NCBI GenBank assembly: GCA_002298605.1
Contig: DBKS01000018.1
Coordinates: 48,539-56,262, forward strand
Direction: 5' to 3'
Length of the DNA stretch: 7,724 nt
DNA from: Bifidobacterium sp. UBA744
GTDB lineage: Bacteria; Actinomycetota; Actinomycetes; Actinomycetales; Bifidobacteriaceae
Part shown: in pieces, positions 7,284-7,724 of the stretch
Numbering within the stretch: the stretch's first letter is position 1
Layout of the letters: every line of letters starts with the position of its first letter
The notes under the pieces: model-generated
What the model was told of the DNA's origin: nothing
Databases searched by the model: none
Seen by the model: the letters and a program-made list of their open reading frames with translations, nothing else
Translations under genes and position numbers: made by a program

Positions 7284-7724
7284 GAGCGTCGCCCAGCTTG
7301 GCCAGCAGCAGCGCCTCGGCGATCACGTTGTTGCGCAATCCCTCGATGCTGACCGACTCATTGGGGCTATGGGCATTGGCCTGCGGATCCTCGGGACCGG
7401 TCACCAGCACCTGGGCGTCGGGGAACAGCCGCTGCAATTCGGGAATGAACGGGATGGAACCGCCCTGGCCCTGGTTGATCGGCTCAACGCCAAATGCCTG
7501 CCGCATGGCGTCCAGCGCATCCCTGGTAGCCTCGGCGTTCGGATCCATGGCCCAGCCCATGCCGCATTCGCCGGGCGTCACCTCGACCTTGGCACCAAAC
7601 GGCGCGTGCCCCACCAGGAAATCCGCCATCGCGCGCTGCGCCTCCTCCGGGCGCTGGCTGGGCGCGGTCCTCAACGACAGGCGGAACGAAGCCTCATGAT
7701 CGATCACATTGAACGATCCGTCGA
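7273..7724 (-). CDS. M20-family metallodipeptidase, C-terminal part
   Basis: The frame is open through the right edge, so this is the last roughly 150 residues of a longer enzyme (M20 dipeptidases are typically about 450 residues). A GTG at 7707 is internal: upstream codons continue in frame as DGSFN. M20 peptidases are cytoplasmic di-zinc enzymes that cut dipeptides or short peptides. Visible here are the end of the dimerisation domain (ASFRLSLRTAP and following) and the C-terminal catalytic strand-helix elements: GQGGSIPFIPEL, VLVTGPEDPQ and AHSPNESV. The His of AHSPNE is the family's conserved late zinc ligand. The remaining zinc ligands and the catalytic Glu lie beyond the edge. Its TGA overlaps the start of the ECF transporter gene by 11 nt, indicating one transcript. 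Subfamily (PepV/carnosinase-like dipeptidase) is likely; exact substrate unknown. Confidence 0.9.
   Translation of the reverse strand, partial: DGSFNVIDHEASFRLSLRTAPSQRPEEAQRAMADFLVGHAPFGAKVEVTPGECGMGWAMDPNAEATRDALDAMRQAFGVEPINQGQGGSIPFIPELQRLFPDAQVLVTGPEDPQANAHSPNESVSIEGLRNNVIAEALLLAKLGDAHAA

Noticed and set aside
7273..7707. A complete 144-residue gene starting at GTG 7707
   Set aside because: The frame continues upstream through the window edge and matches the interior of an M20 dipeptidase, so the gene is cut by the window, not short.
1..7724. CRISPR arrays, insertion sequences, tRNA or rRNA genes, phage or toxin-antitoxin genes
   Set aside because: No direct repeat arrays, transposase motifs, tRNA-like cloverleaf sequences or accessory genes were seen; coding density is close to complete with housekeeping genes on one strand.

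Overview
The window looks like core chromosome of a Bifidobacterium or close relative (Actinomycetota). The grounds are high G+C codon use, the style of the proteins, and a gene order (RNA methyltransferase, pheS, pheT) that I recall from actinobacteria and Bacillus. The genus is inferred from protein resemblance; no 16S or other marker is present.

All six genes lie on the minus strand and are packed closely, so transcription reads from high to low coordinates. In that order they are: the C-terminal part of an M20-family metallodipeptidase (cut by the right edge); an 817-residue fused energy-coupling-factor (ECF) transporter module with two ABC ATPases and an EcfT membrane subunit in one chain; a SpoU/TrmH-family RNA 2'-O-methyltransferase; pheS; pheT; and the first 43 residues of a Pro/Gly/Tyr/Gln-rich protein cut by the left edge. 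Junctions are an 11-nt overlap, 66 nt, 50 nt, 6 nt and 29 nt. No gap reaches 300 bases, and none holds a convincing rho-independent terminator.

Functionally, pheS and pheT form the (alpha-beta)2 phenylalanyl-tRNA synthetase, and the methyltransferase is a second translation-related gene, acting on rRNA or tRNA. The dipeptidase and the ECF module form an overlapping pair concerned with peptide turnover and with micronutrient import. The ECF module has no substrate-binding S component here, so its substrate cannot be read from this window.

I did not find a convincing undescribed system. Points worth a look are the one-chain ECF A-A-T architecture without an S partner, a 16-nt near-perfect palindrome just upstream of the methyltransferase start, a possible internal start for EcfT, and the differing D-loops of the two ATPase halves. 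The long antisense reading frames opposite four genes are explained by codon bias.
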